DNA of 64,000 nucleotides from MW101C3 sp943367595 (GCA_943367595.1 CALRJS020000006.1:1-64000); one strand, 5' to 3'; shown: positions 42,528 through 51,156, counted from the first letter of the stretch. Notes: generated from the letters alone by a model not told the origin. Numbers and translations are program-made.

Positions 42528-43526
42528 TCAGGCCGTACCCACCGCTGCGGCCAGCTCAGCGCCACGGGGCCCCTTGAGGGTCTGTCGCACCCGGTAGATG
42601 GGCCGCCCCTGGCTTTCGTGATACGTGCGCATCTGCAGCTCCGCCAGCAGCCCGAAGCAGAACAACTGGATGCCGGCCACGATCGCCAGCACCGCCACCA
42701 GCAGCAGAGGACGATTGCCGATATCGGCATCGAGGAAAACCTTCTCGCCCAGCAGATAGAGGCAGAGCAGCAGGCCCACCGCCAGGGAGGCCAGCCCCCC
42801 GAACCCGAACACGTGCATGGGCCGGGTGAGAAACCGCTTCATGAACCAGACCGTGAGCAGATCCATCAGCACCCGGAAGGTGCGATCGATGCCGTATTTG
42901 CTGGTGCCGAAGCGCCGTGGGTGGTGGTTCACCTTCACCTCGGCGATCCGGGCGCCCTCGATGAACGCGAGTGCCGGAAGGAAGCGATGCAGCTCGCCGT
43001 AGAGGTTCATGTCAGCCACCACTTCACGGCGGTAAGCCTTGAGCGAGCAGCCGTAATCGTGCAGGCGCACCCCCGTCACCCGCGCGATCAGCCGGTTGGC
43101 GATCAACGACGGCAGCAGCCGTTGCACGGCGGCGTCCTTGCGCAGGTGCCGCCAGCCGCTCACCAGGTCGTAGCCATCCTCCAGCCGCTCCAGCAGCAGT
43201 GGGATGTCGGCCGGATCGTTCTGCAGATCCCCGTCGAGGGTCACGATCATGGCGCCGGTGCTGGCATCGAAACCCGCCGCCATCGCAGCCGTCTGGCCGT
43301 AGTTCCGCCGCAGCAGCACGGCCACCAGCTCCGGCACACGTGCCGCCAGCCCGGTCAGCACCTCGGCGGTGCGGTCGGTGGAGCCGTCGTCGACGAGCAC
43401 CAGTTCGAAGGTCCGGCCCAGAGGACGCACGGCGCTCAGCACCTGCTCCACCAGCGGCGGCAGGCTTTCTTCTTCGTTGTAGAGCGGGATCACCACCGAG
43501 AGCTCCAGCCGGAGGGGCGCGCTCAT
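42528..43526 (-). CDS. Family 2 glycosyltransferase (polyprenyl-phosphate sugar transferase type)
   Basis: A 332-residue protein with an N-terminal GT-A domain: LSVVIPLYNEEESLPPL, VLVDDGSTDRTAEV, LLRRNYGQTAAMAAGFDAS, and LDGDLQNDPADIP with the metal-binding DGD. Two C-terminal membrane segments (about 235-260 and 270-300) follow. This matches the DPM1/GtrB/ArnC-like group, which transfers glucose or another sugar onto polyprenyl phosphate at the membrane. The exact donor is not predictable. It lies 30 bp after the NlpC/P60 gene and 111 bp before psaI, all on the same strand. Confidence 0.88.
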   Translation of the reverse strand: MSAPLRLELSVVIPLYNEEESLPPLVEQVLSAVRPLGRTFELVLVDDGSTDRTAEVLTGLAARVPELVAVLLRRNYGQTAAMAAGFDASTGAMIVTLDGDLQNDPADIPLLLERLEDGYDLVSGWRHLRKDAAVQRLLPSLIANRLIARVTGVRLHDYGCSLKAYRREVVADMNLYGELHRFLPALAFIEGARIAEVKVNHHPRRFGTSKYGIDRTFRVLMDLLTVWFMKRFLTRPMHVFGFGGLASLAVGLLLCLYLLGEKVFLDADIGNRPLLLVAVLAIVAGIQLFCFGLLAELQMRTYHESQGRPIYRVRQTLKGPRGAELAAAVGTA

Positions 43527-43556
43527 GGGGCTGGCGGACAGAGGTGAGCCTGCAAC

Positions 43557-44267
43557 TTACGGGAGTGGGCTGCCGTCATGGCAGTGGACCACCCTGCCGG
43601 CGCCCCGCAGTTCCCGTCGGTAGTGGCTGGCCACCGGATGCGTGTCCCGGGGAGCCAGCTGGTCGACGCCCAGACCGTTGCGGCCGTGGTCGCGTCCGGA
43701 GCTGTGCAGATAGCGCCCGGAGCCCAGGTGCAGCCCCACATGGGTGCAGCGCTGCGGACGGCCGAAGAAGATCAGGTCCCCCGGTCGCAGCAACGTCAGG
43801 GTGGAGGGGCCCACCGCCACCGGCTGGCAGAACCGCTCCTGTTGATAGGCGTCACGGGGAATCCAGATCCCCGCCTGGGCAAACGCGCTCTGGATGAACC
43901 CGGAGCAGTCGTAGTGGGGGCCGGTGGTGCCTCCCCAGAGGTAGTGGTTGGGGCGGGCGGCGGCGCCGGCAGCGAAGGCCAGCACCTCAGGCAGCCGGGC
44001 CTGGATCGCTTCCGCCGTCAGCAGCCGTGGCCACGGGCGCGCTATCGCCTCCGCCCTGCCGGCCAGTTCGCCCGCGTCCAACCAGCAGCTGTAGCCGTCT
44101 TCGAGCAGCCGCACCCTCAGCCTGCCCTCCGGCGGCGTTGCGGCCTGGAGCACCTCCAGGCAGCGCCCTGCCGCAGCCTGGGTGGCGAGCCCCGCCCCGC
44201 TGGGGCGGCTGTACCCGTCCAACGGGGCCAGCAGGCGCCAGCGGCTGCCGGTCACCAGCAGTTCCAT
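43557..44267 (-). CDS. NlpC/P60 (C40) family peptidase with SH3-like domain
   Basis: A putative cell-wall gamma-D-glutamyl-diaminoacid peptidase of 236 residues. The first 80 residues look like a bacterial SH3 domain (WRLLAPLDGYSRPSG...EDGYSCWL). The catalytic domain has the nucleophile Cys in YDCSGFIQSAF, LRPGDLIFFG and the His in THVGLHLGSGRYLHSSG. No signal peptide is obvious. The start is uncertain: ATG codons at 44309, 44294 and 44267 are in frame without a clear ribosome-binding site. 44267 was taken because it leaves room for promoters against the divergent gene at 44312. Confidence 0.85.
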   Translation of the reverse strand: MELLVTGSRWRLLAPLDGYSRPSGAGLATQAAAGRCLEVLQAATPPEGRLRVRLLEDGYSCWLDAGELAGRAEAIARPWPRLLTAEAIQARLPEVLAFAAGAAARPNHYLWGGTTGPHYDCSGFIQSAFAQAGIWIPRDAYQQERFCQPVAVGPSTLTLLRPGDLIFFGRPQRCTHVGLHLGSGRYLHSSGRDHGRNGLGVDQLAPRDTHPVASHYRRELRGAGRVVHCHDGSPLP

Positions 44268-44311
44268 CGCTGCGGGGGTGCCTAATCTCACCATTGCTGT
44301 GGCTGACATCG

Positions 44312-45313
44312 ATGGCGTTCTATCGCCCGGATGGGGCCATGGGCACGATCCTGCAGGAGCGGCTCCGCGAACTGGAAGGGCAGGGCAGGCCCGGCCTTGC
44401 CGATCAGCTTGCCGTCACCTGGCTGCGGTACGACACCTCGTTGATCGGCCAGGCCGATGGGCTCGATCCGGCGACGTTCTGGGCCCTGCCGCCGGCCGGG
44501 GCGAGCTGGGCGGGTACCCGCTCCGTCTACCCCGCCAGCGTGGTGAAGCTCTTCTATCTGGCGGCGGCGGAAGCCTGGCTGCAGCGCCAGTTGCTGGAGG
44601 AGTCGCCGGAGCTGCGGCGCTCCCTCGCCGACATGATCCGTGACTCAAGCAACGACGCCACCGGCTACGTGGTGGATCTGCTGACAGGCACCACCAGCGG
44701 CCCTGACCTGCCTCCGGGCGCTCTGGAGGCCTGGATGGCGCAACGCCAGCTGGTGAACCGCTGGTTCGCCAGCCTGGGCTGGCCTGAGATGGAGGCCTGC
44801 AACCTCTGTCAGAAGACCTGGGGCGATGGCCCTTACGGGCGGGAGCGCCAGTTCTACGGACCCGACCGCGCCAACCGCAACCGGCTGAGCGCCGATGCCA
44901 CCGCCCGCCTGCTGCATGCCGTCATGGCGGGTGCCTTCGTTTCGCCCCTGGCGAGCGCCCGCATGCGCGAGCTGCTGCGGCGCTCGCTCGATCCAGCGCT
45001 GCGGGCGGCGGATCCGGAGAATCAGGTGGATGGCTTTCTCGGTGAAGGGCTGCCGTTGTCCGCCCGGCTCTGGAGCAAGGCGGGCTGGATGAGTCAGGCC
45101 CGCCACGATGCTGCCTATGTGGAAATGGAGGGCCATCGGCCCTTCCTGCTGGTGGTGTTCAGCGAGGGGCGCGAGCGGGCGCAGGATGCCCGCCTGTTGC
45201 CCCAGCTGGCTGCCGGCCTGCTGAAAGCCAGCGCGCTGGATCCAGGGGTGTGGCCTGCCGAGAAGGCGGCCGCCACTGAGCAACAGCGCGGAAGCAGGCC
45301 CACGCTTCAGTGA
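44312..45313 (+). CDS. Beta-lactamase-like serine hydrolase
   Basis: A 333-residue protein of the class A beta-lactamase/penicillin-binding fold. It has the SxxK motif as Ser76-Val-Val-Lys79 in YPASVVKLFY, a DSSNDATGY segment with the SDN-like SND triad, and SKAGW in place of KTG. It lacks a clear signal peptide and begins MAFYRPDGAM, so a cytoplasmic or unusual location is possible. True antibiotic resistance is not implied; similar cyanobacterial proteins are of unknown substrate. It is divergent from the NlpC/P60 peptidase gene, so a cell-wall role is a reasonable inference. Confidence 0.75.
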   Translation: MAFYRPDGAMGTILQERLRELEGQGRPGLADQLAVTWLRYDTSLIGQADGLDPATFWALPPAGASWAGTRSVYPASVVKLFYLAAAEAWLQRQLLEESPELRRSLADMIRDSSNDATGYVVDLLTGTTSGPDLPPGALEAWMAQRQLVNRWFASLGWPEMEACNLCQKTWGDGPYGRERQFYGPDRANRNRLSADATARLLHAVMAGAFVSPLASARMRELLRRSLDPALRAADPENQVDGFLGEGLPLSARLWSKAGWMSQARHDAAYVEMEGHRPFLLVVFSEGRERAQDARLLPQLAAGLLKASALDPGVWPAEKAAATEQQRGSRPTLQ

Positions 45314-45348
45314 GCCAGAAGCGGCGCGGGAGCTGCAGAACCAGGGAA

Positions 45349-45437
45349 CGGAGAGGGAGGGATTCGAACCCTCGACAGAAGTTGCCTCCTGTAACTCCTT
45401 AGCAGGGAGCCGCTTTCAACCACTCAGCCACCTCTCC
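45349..45437 (-). tRNA. tRNA-Ser (anticodon GCT)
   Basis: A class II tRNA on the minus strand: acceptor GGAGAGG/CCTCTCC, D arm GCTGAGTGGTTGAAAGC, anticodon stem CTCC/GGAG with loop CTGCTAA giving GCT, a long variable arm (TTACAGGAGGCAACTTCTGT), and T loop GTTCGAATC. The discriminator is G. CCA is not encoded. It lies between the beta-lactamase-like gene and alr. Confidence 0.95.
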
Positions 45438-45455
45438 AGGGGCTGGCAAAGCTTA

Positions 45456-46682
45456 TCAGCGCCTGTGACAGGCCTCCTCGGGACGGAGCCGCGGCAACCG
45501 ATGCTTGAAGCCGCAGAGGATTTCCCAGGGGATGGTGCCGCAGGTGGCGGCCCAGTGCTCCGGCCCGATGCGGTTGTCCCCGTCGCCGCCCAGCACTGTC
45601 ACCACCGATCCGACGCGCAGCTCGGGTTCGTCGGTGGCATCGATCAAGAGCTGATCCATGGTGATCGCACCCACCTGGCGCAGTCGCTGGCCCGCGAACA
45701 GCACCTCCATGCGGTTGGAGAGGGAGCGCGGCACGCCATCGGCGTAACCGATGGCCACCACTGCCAGGCGGCTGGGCCGCGGTGCGCGCCACTGGTGGCC
45801 GTAGCTCACCCCCACGCCGGCTGGGACATCGCGCAGCAGGGTGACCCGGGCACGAACCCCCATGGCCGGCTCCAGCTGCACCTGAGTGGCCAGGTGGGGG
45901 GCAGGCGCATGGCCGTAGAGCGCCAGGCCGACCCGCACCAGGTCGTAGTGGAGGGAAGGCCCGCGCAGGCTGCCGGCGGAGTTGGCCAGGTGACGCTGGC
46001 CGGTGGCAAGCCCGCGGTCGGCGGCCTGGCGCAGCACGCACTCGAAGCGCTCCTGCTGCTGGCGGGTCAGATCGGAGCCGCCAGCAGCAGGAGCGTCGGC
46101 ATCTGCGAGATGGGAATAGAGCCCGGCCACCTCCAGGTGGTCGAGGTCATGCAGCGACTCCAGCAGCTGGGCCCCCGCACGCCAGTCGACCCCCAGCCGG
46201 GCCATGCCGGTGTCGAGCTTGAGATGCACCGCCATGCGGCGACCGGTGCCTGCCGCCAGGCGGTGGCTCAAGCTGGCCTCCTCCAGCGTGCTGATCGTGG
46301 GCATCAGCTGCCAGTGCAGGCAGCTGTGCAGCTCTTCGGCGCCCACCAGATTGCCCATCACCAGGATCGGCGCCTTGACTCCCCGCTGCCGCAGGTCCAC
46401 ACCTTCCTGCAGGGTGGCCACCCCGAGCGAGCCGGCACCACCGGCCAGCGCCGCCTGCGCCACGGGCAGAGCGCCATGGCCATAGCCATCGGCCTTCACC
46501 ACGGCCATCAAGGCGCAGCCGGGGCGAAGAAAACGCTGCAACCGGCTGGCATTGCGCTGGATCGCCGCAGCATCCACCTCCACCCAGGCCCGCTGGGTGG
46601 GATGCAGGCCGCAGGCGAGCGGGGCGTCGCTGGCGGAGGGAGTGGCGGAGGGAACGGAGGGAGCGTCGGAAGCGGGAATCAT
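45456..46682 (-). CDS. alr: Alanine racemase
   Basis: A PLP enzyme that makes D-alanine for peptidoglycan. The 408-residue protein has the PLP lysine in AVVKADGYGHGA, LKLDTGMARLG, the catalytic Tyr in GVSYGHQW and the C-terminal segment TMDQLLIDAT. The first 30 residues after ATG 46682 are Ser/Pro/Ala-rich and may be an extension or an indication of a later start; no better start is evident. It is divergent from the HNH endonuclease gene, with 136 bp between. Confidence 0.92.
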   Translation of the reverse strand: MIPASDAPSVPSATPSASDAPLACGLHPTQRAWVEVDAAAIQRNASRLQRFLRPGCALMAVVKADGYGHGALPVAQAALAGGAGSLGVATLQEGVDLRQRGVKAPILVMGNLVGAEELHSCLHWQLMPTISTLEEASLSHRLAAGTGRRMAVHLKLDTGMARLGVDWRAGAQLLESLHDLDHLEVAGLYSHLADADAPAAGGSDLTRQQQERFECVLRQAADRGLATGQRHLANSAGSLRGPSLHYDLVRVGLALYGHAPAPHLATQVQLEPAMGVRARVTLLRDVPAGVGVSYGHQWRAPRPSRLAVVAIGYADGVPRSLSNRMEVLFAGQRLRQVGAITMDQLLIDATDEPELRVGSVVTVLGGDGDNRIGPEHWAATCGTIPWEILCGFKHRLPRLRPEEACHRR

Positions 46683-46818
46683 CCGGGCGGGGGTGTGGCA
46701 GGAAGCCGCGTAGATCGAACCTGGAGCGGATCTGAAGCAGGACCAGAAACTCCCATTAGCATGCCGCCACGCAGGAGGTCTGGCATGCCTCCCCTGGGCC
46801 TCCCCTGGACAGAGCACC

Positions 46819-47316
46819 GTGAGCCAGGTTCTCGTACTGAACGCCTCCTATGAGCCGTTGAACATCACGACCTGGCGTCGCGCCACGGTGATGCTCCTGA
46901 AGGGGAAGGCGGAAGGCCTCGAACACGACAGCAGCCGCATCCTGCGAGACGATCTGCTGCTGCCATCGGTGATCCGGCTGCGCCAGTTCGTGCGGGTGCC
47001 CTTCAAGGAGCTGCCCCTGACCCGCCGCAATGTCTTCCAGCGTGACGGTCATTCCTGCCAGTACTGCGGCTATCAGGGCGAACAGCTCTCGATTGATCAC
47101 GTGATCCCCCGCAGCAGAGGTGGGGGCGACAGCTGGGAAAACGTGACCACCGCCTGTCTGCGCTGCAATGTTCGCAAGGGCAACCGCACCCCGCGCGAGG
47201 CCTCGATGCCACTGGCGAGGGTGCCGCGGCGGCCCGTGAGCACCCTCTACTTCGAGGCCACCCGCCAGATCCGCTCCGGCCGCCGCGAGTGGGCCAAGTA
47301 TGTGATCGGGGCCTGA
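46819..47316 (+). CDS. HNH endonuclease domain protein
   Basis: A 165-residue protein with an HNH nuclease domain in its C-terminal half. It has zinc Cys pairs CQYCG and CLRCN around SIDHVIPRSRGG with catalytic His residues, then NVTTACLRCNVRKGNRTP. The N-terminal part opens SQVLVLNASYEPLNITTWRRA, a signature of a widely conserved, non-mobile HNH family in cyanobacteria and other phyla whose role is not settled. The start is GTG at 46819. A GGAGG/CCTCC hairpin lies about 40 bp upstream. It converges on prfA. Confidence 0.88.
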   Translation: MSQVLVLNASYEPLNITTWRRATVMLLKGKAEGLEHDSSRILRDDLLLPSVIRLRQFVRVPFKELPLTRRNVFQRDGHSCQYCGYQGEQLSIDHVIPRSRGGGDSWENVTTACLRCNVRKGNRTPREASMPLARVPRRPVSTLYFEATRQIRSGRREWAKYVIGA

Positions 47317-47370
47317 AGCCAACGCCAGATAACGGGACTTCCGCTGATGGGCGGCTTGGTCCCTCACCGT

Positions 47371-48468
47371 TCACGCCCCTGCGTCGGCCGCCAGCTGCTC
47401 CAGTTGCCGGCGTTGATCGGCGGCGATGCAAGCGGCGATCACTTCGCCCAGCTGGCCCTGCAGCACCGCGTCGAGCGTGAAGTTGCGGCCGAGCCGGTGA
47501 TCGGTCACCCGGTTGTCTTTCACGTTGTAGGTGCGGATCTTTTCGCTGCGGTCGCCGCTGCCGACCTGGGCGCGTCGCTGCGAACTTTCAGCTGCGGCCG
47601 CGGCCGCCAGTTCACGCTCCAGCAGCTTCGCCCGCAGGATCGCCAGAGCCCGCTCCCGGTTCTGAAGCTGGGAGCGCTCCTGGGTGCAGAACACGCGAAT
47701 GCCGGTGGGCTTGTGGAGCAGATCGACGGCGGTCTCCACCTTGTTGACGTTCTGTCCGCCGGCGCCTCCTGAGCGGGCCGTGCTGATTTCCAGGTCGCCG
47801 GGGTCAAGCTGCACTTCCACTGGATCCGCTTCGGGCATGACGGCCACGGTGGCGGTGGAGGTGTGCACCCGCCCCTGCGACTCGGTGGCGGGAACCCGCT
47901 GCACCCGATGCACGCCGGCTTCGTACTTCAGCTGGCTGTACACCCCATCCCCACGGATCGACAGGATCACCTCCTTGTAGCCACCGAGATCGGCTTCAGA
48001 TGCGCTGATGGGCTGCACCTGCCAGCCCAGCGTCTGGGCATGGCGTTCGTACATCCGGGCCAGGTCCCCGGCCCAGAGCGAGGCTTCGTCGCCGCCGGCG
48101 CCGGCGCGGATCTCCAGCATCACGCTGCGCTCGTCGCGGGGATCGCTCGGCAGCAAGGCGAGGGTGAGGCGTTCCTCGGTGGCACCGATCCGGGCCGTCA
48201 GGCTCGCCAGCTCCTCCTGGGCCATCAGCTCCAGTTCAGCGTCGCCGCGGCTCTCCTTCAGCAACTGGCGGGTCTGGGTCCATTCGCGTCGCAGCTCGTT
48301 CCAGCACGCGTAATCGAGCACCAACGGTTCAAGCCGTGCCCGTTCGCGGGCCAGGTGCTGCAGCTGGGCAGGATCGGCGGCCACCGCCGGATCGGCGAGC
48401 TGCCGCTCCAGGGTGGTGAAGGTCAGACGGACGGCTTCCAGACGTTCGGCGAGGAAGGCAGGGTCCAT
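47371..48468 (-). CDS. prfA: Peptide chain release factor 1
   Basis: RF1 ends translation at UAA and UAG. The 365-residue protein has the codon-reading PAT tripeptide in VQRVPATESQGRVHTS, the peptidyl-hydrolysis GGQ in SGGAGGQNVNKVETAV, and the end DHRLGRNFTLDAVL. ATG at 48468 gives the normal length. A terminator separates it from rpmE upstream, so it should have its own promoter in 48469-48489 or read-through supply. It ends 54 bp from the convergent HNH gene, with no clear terminator. Confidence 0.96.
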   Translation of the reverse strand: MDPAFLAERLEAVRLTFTTLERQLADPAVAADPAQLQHLARERARLEPLVLDYACWNELRREWTQTRQLLKESRGDAELELMAQEELASLTARIGATEERLTLALLPSDPRDERSVMLEIRAGAGGDEASLWAGDLARMYERHAQTLGWQVQPISASEADLGGYKEVILSIRGDGVYSQLKYEAGVHRVQRVPATESQGRVHTSTATVAVMPEADPVEVQLDPGDLEISTARSGGAGGQNVNKVETAVDLLHKPTGIRVFCTQERSQLQNRERALAILRAKLLERELAAAAAAESSQRRAQVGSGDRSEKIRTYNVKDNRVTDHRLGRNFTLDAVLQGQLGEVIAACIAADQRRQLEQLAADAGA

Positions 48469-48489
48469 AGCAGCGGTGGCGCGCTCAGC

Positions 48490-48518
48490 AAAAAGCCGGA
48501 TGCCCTGGAGCATCCGGC
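48490..48518 (-). terminator. Rho-independent terminator after rpmE
   Basis: On the minus strand a perfect 9-bp stem GCCGGATGC/GCATCCGGC with a 6-base loop is followed by TTTTT. It lies 52 bp beyond the rpmE stop and 21 bp before the prfA start, so it closes the ribosomal-protein operon. Confidence 0.92.
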
Positions 48519-48570
48519 CGTGGGTGTGAAATCAGCACGGTGCTGGCTGGGACGCCAGGCCAGCAGGGTC

Positions 48571-48849
48571 TCAAGCGTCGGCGGCAGGGGCTTCGCCGGC
48601 CGCTTCGGCCGCCGGTGGAGTGGCCTTCTTGGCGCTGTCGGTGCTGGCCATGCCGTACTTGCGCATGAAGCGGTCGACGCGACCTTCGGTGTCGAGGATC
48701 TTCTGGGTGCCTGTGTAGAAGGGGTGGTTGCCGCTCCACACGTCGACGTTGAGCTCGGGATGGGTGGAGCCGGTGGTCATCACCACCTCTCCGTTGCAGA
48801 TCACCTTGGCATCGGGATACCAGGTGGGATGAATGTCGCTCTTGGGCAT
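48571..48849 (-). CDS. rpmE: 50S ribosomal protein L31
   Basis: A 92-residue L31. It opens MPKSDIHPTWYPDAKVICNG and has WSGNHPFYTGTQKILDTEGRVDRF. The CxxC of zinc-binding L31 is replaced by WSGN, so this is the Cys-poor, zinc-independent type usual in cyanobacteria. An Ala/Pro-rich tail of about 25 residues follows the core. It lies 8 bp after rpsI. Confidence 0.96.
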   Translation of the reverse strand: MPKSDIHPTWYPDAKVICNGEVVMTTGSTHPELNVDVWSGNHPFYTGTQKILDTEGRVDRFMRKYGMASTDSAKKATPPAAEAAGEAPAADA

Positions 48850-48857
48850 GACGTGGA

Positions 48858-49265
48858 TCAGCGCTTGGAGAACTGGGGAGCCTTGCGGGCTTTCTTGAGG
48901 CCGTACTTGCGACGCTCCTTGGCCCGGGGGTCGCGGCTGAGGTGGCCTTCGGTCTTCAGCGGCTTGCGGTTGTCTGGGGAGAGATCACACAGCGCACGGG
49001 CAGCACCCTGCTTGATCGCATCGGCCTGTCCGGTGAGACCGCCGCCTTTGACGTTGACCAAAAGGTCGTAGTCGGTGGACAGCCCCAGGGTGTCGAGAGG
49101 TGCTTTAACCGCAGCGAGGTAGCTGGGGTTGTAGTTCAGGTAGTTGTCGCCGGGGCGGCCATTGATCGTGATGGCGCCGGTGCCGGGCACCACGCGCACA
49201 CGGGCCACGGCAGTTTTGCGGCGGCCGGTTCCCCAGTAGACGACGCGATTGGTGGAGGTGCTCAT
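48858..49265 (-). CDS. rpsI: 30S ribosomal protein S9
   Basis: A 135-residue S9. Characteristic segments are YWGTGRRKTAVARVR, NVKGGGLTGQADAIKQG and the basic end RRKYGLKKARKAPQFSKR, whose final Lys-Arg reaches the P-site tRNA. Its ATG overlaps the rplM stop by 4 nt (ATGA). Confidence 0.97.
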   Translation of the reverse strand: MSTSTNRVVYWGTGRRKTAVARVRVVPGTGAITINGRPGDNYLNYNPSYLAAVKAPLDTLGLSTDYDLLVNVKGGGLTGQADAIKQGAARALCDLSPDNRKPLKTEGHLSRDPRAKERRKYGLKKARKAPQFSKR

Positions 49266-49714
49266 CGGGCGGAAGCGGAAGGATCGAGGGCCAGGGGCTG
49301 GGGCTGCTGAGCGGCGTGCGGATGCTCGGCACCCTTGTAGACCTTCAGCTTGCGGAACATCTGCCGGCCGAGGGCGTTGTGGGGCAGCATCCCCTTGATC
49401 GCTTTCTCAACGATGCGCTCGGGGAGGCGAGCCTGCAGGGCGGAGAAGGTTTCGGTTTTCATGCCGCCGGGGCGGCCGGAATGGCGCCGGTAGATCTTCT
49501 GCTCGGCCTTGTTGCCGCTCACACGCACCTTGTCGGCGTTGACGATCACGACGAAATCGCCGGTATCAAGGTGAGGGGTGAAGGAAGGGCTGTTCTTGCC
49601 GCGCAGCACGCTGGCCACCTCGCTGGCCAGACGGCCGAGCGTTTGATTCTCTGCATCCACCAGATACCACTGGCGATCAAGGGAATCAGGAGAGGGGACG
49701 GAGGTCTTGTTCAT
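49262..49714 (-). CDS. rplM: 50S ribosomal protein L13
   Basis: A 150-residue L13. It opens MNKTSVPSPDSLDRQWYLVD and has AENQTLGRLAS, GDFVVIVNADKVRVSG and KGMLPHNALGRQM. It follows truA by 192 bp on the same strand; that gap shows no gene or terminator. Translation is coupled to rpsI by a 4-nt overlap. Confidence 0.97.
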   Translation of the reverse strand: MNKTSVPSPDSLDRQWYLVDAENQTLGRLASEVASVLRGKNSPSFTPHLDTGDFVVIVNADKVRVSGNKAEQKIYRRHSGRPGGMKTETFSALQARLPERIVEKAIKGMLPHNALGRQMFRKLKVYKGAEHPHAAQQPQPLALDPSASAR

Positions 49715-49906
49715 TGCACCGGCAGGCCGGACGGAGGGATTGCGCCATCCCGCTGAATGGGGGGCTGGACAGAAGGGAGGTGGCCCTGTTGTCTCCGCAT
49801 GGAGAGAACATTGAGCCCATCGCTGATCCGGAGCCTAGACCGTCGCCTTCTCCAGCTCCTGGGTAAGCCCCTTGGAGGCGGCCGCGAAAGGCCAGCTGGA
49901 CTTGGT

Positions 49907-50758
49907 TCAGGTGCTGGGCGAAAGAGGCGAAAACTCCGGCGGATCCTGGCTTCTCAACCTGAATCGCGCTTGGCAATCATACCACGCGCCTATGGGGAAA
50001 ACGGGCTCTGGGTACCCCACCCGCAGCAGGCAAAGGCCCTGGGGCGGAGCCGCTTCCTTCACCTCAGCGCGCGCGCCGGTACGCCAACGGTGCTCGAACT
50101 GCTCGAGGCTGAGCCGGCCCTCGCCGAGGGCCACAAGCTGGCCCAGCACCAGGCGCACCATGCCGTAGAGGAAGCCACTTGCCTGGATTTCCACGGTGAG
50201 CATGTCGCCGTCCCGTTCCAGGCTCACGTCCTGAACGGTGGTGCGGGCATGCGGACGGCTGCTCCCGGCCCGCTGAAAAGCGGCGAAGTTGTGGGTGCCG
50301 AGCATTCCTTCCAGCGCGGCACGCATCCTGCTCTCATCGAGACGGTGTCGGTAGCGATGCCAGGTGAACGGCGCCAGGAAGAGGTTGGGTGTGCGCCCGT
50401 TGTAAAGGGTGTAGCGGTAGCGGCGGTAGGTGGCGGAGAAGCAGGCGTGCCAGCTCTGAGGCTGCTCGGAGGCGGCAAGCACGCGGATGCTCGCAGGCAG
50501 GCGTCCGTTCAGCGCGGCGGGCCAGCGGTGGGCAGGAATCGGGCCAGTGGCATCGAAATGCACCACCTGACCAGCGGCATGAACACCTGCATCGGTGCGG
50601 CCTGCCGCAAATGTGGAAGGTGACGGTGGGGGCTCAAGGGCAGCAATGGCCTGGTCCAGGGTGGCCTGAACACTGGACTGATGAGGCTGCCGTTGCCAGC
50701 CGTGATAGCAGGAGCCCTCGTACTGAAGACAGAGGGCGATGCGGCGCGGGGTTGTCAG
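49907..50758 (-). CDS. truA: tRNA pseudouridine(38-40) synthase TruA, apparent CTG start
   Basis: TruA makes pseudouridine at positions 38-40 of tRNA anticodon arms. The frame carries the full family: (M)TTPRRIALCLQYEGSCYHG, WQRQPHQSSVQATLD, the catalytic Asp56 in AGRTDAGVHAAGQ, YRRYRYTLYNG and FLYGMVR. The first ATG/GTG/TTG codons lie only at about 50566, after the catalytic Asp. The only sensible start is CTG at 50758, which overlaps the rplQ stop (CTGA), the same 4-nt layout as ATGA overlaps elsewhere. The length from there is 283 residues, normal for the family. A change of ATG to CTG in this strain, or a sequence error, would explain it. Confidence 0.85.
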   Translation of the reverse strand: MTTPRRIALCLQYEGSCYHGWQRQPHQSSVQATLDQAIAALEPPPSPSTFAAGRTDAGVHAAGQVVHFDATGPIPAHRWPAALNGRLPASIRVLAASEQPQSWHACFSATYRRYRYTLYNGRTPNLFLAPFTWHRYRHRLDESRMRAALEGMLGTHNFAAFQRAGSSRPHARTTVQDVSLERDGDMLTVEIQASGFLYGMVRLVLGQLVALGEGRLSLEQFEHRWRTGARAEVKEAAPPQGLCLLRVGYPEPVFPIGAWYDCQARFRLRSQDPPEFSPLSPST

Positions 50759-51105
50759 ACCAACTCGATGATGGCCATCTCGGCGTTGTCGCCGCGCCGG
50801 GGCACCGTACGGATGATGCGGGTGTAGCCACCCTGGCGATCGCCGTAGCGCTCCTGGGCCTTGTCGAAGAGCGAGTGGACCAGTTGCTTGTCGAAGATGT
50901 AGCCCATGGCCCGACGACGGGCCGCCAGGGTGCCCTCCTTGGCCAGGGTGATCATGCGCTCGGTCTCGTCACGCAGGGCTTTCGCCCGGGCCTTGGTGGT
51001 GGTGACGCGGCCTTCACGGATCAACTGGGTGGTGAGTCCGCGCAGCAGGGCTTTGCGTTGATCGGCTGGGCGACCAAGCAGGGGGACTCGGCATTGGTGG
51101 CGCAT
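50755..51105 (-). CDS. rplQ: 50S ribosomal protein L17
   Basis: A 116-residue L17. It opens MRHQCRVPLLGRPADQRKAL and has LIREGRVTTTKARAK and the end DNAEMAIIELV. It follows rpoA by 51 bp, the conserved alpha-operon order, and overlaps the putative truA start by 4 nt. Confidence 0.97.
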   Translation of the reverse strand: MRHQCRVPLLGRPADQRKALLRGLTTQLIREGRVTTTKARAKALRDETERMITLAKEGTLAARRRAMGYIFDKQLVHSLFDKAQERYGDRQGGYTRIIRTVPRRGDNAEMAIIELV

Positions 51106-51156
51106 GGTTCCGGGGTGGTGTACGTCGAAGGGGAGAGATCGCAGGGAAGCGGGGCT

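Noticed and set aside
44312..45313. Acquired antibiotic-resistance gene
   Set aside because: Only a fold-level match to class A beta-lactamases, KTG replaced by KAG, no signal peptide, and composition like the neighbours.
46819..47316. Homing endonuclease or mobile element at the HNH gene
   Set aside because: The protein belongs to a conserved stand-alone HNH family, has no flanking repeats or intron features, and sits between housekeeping genes.
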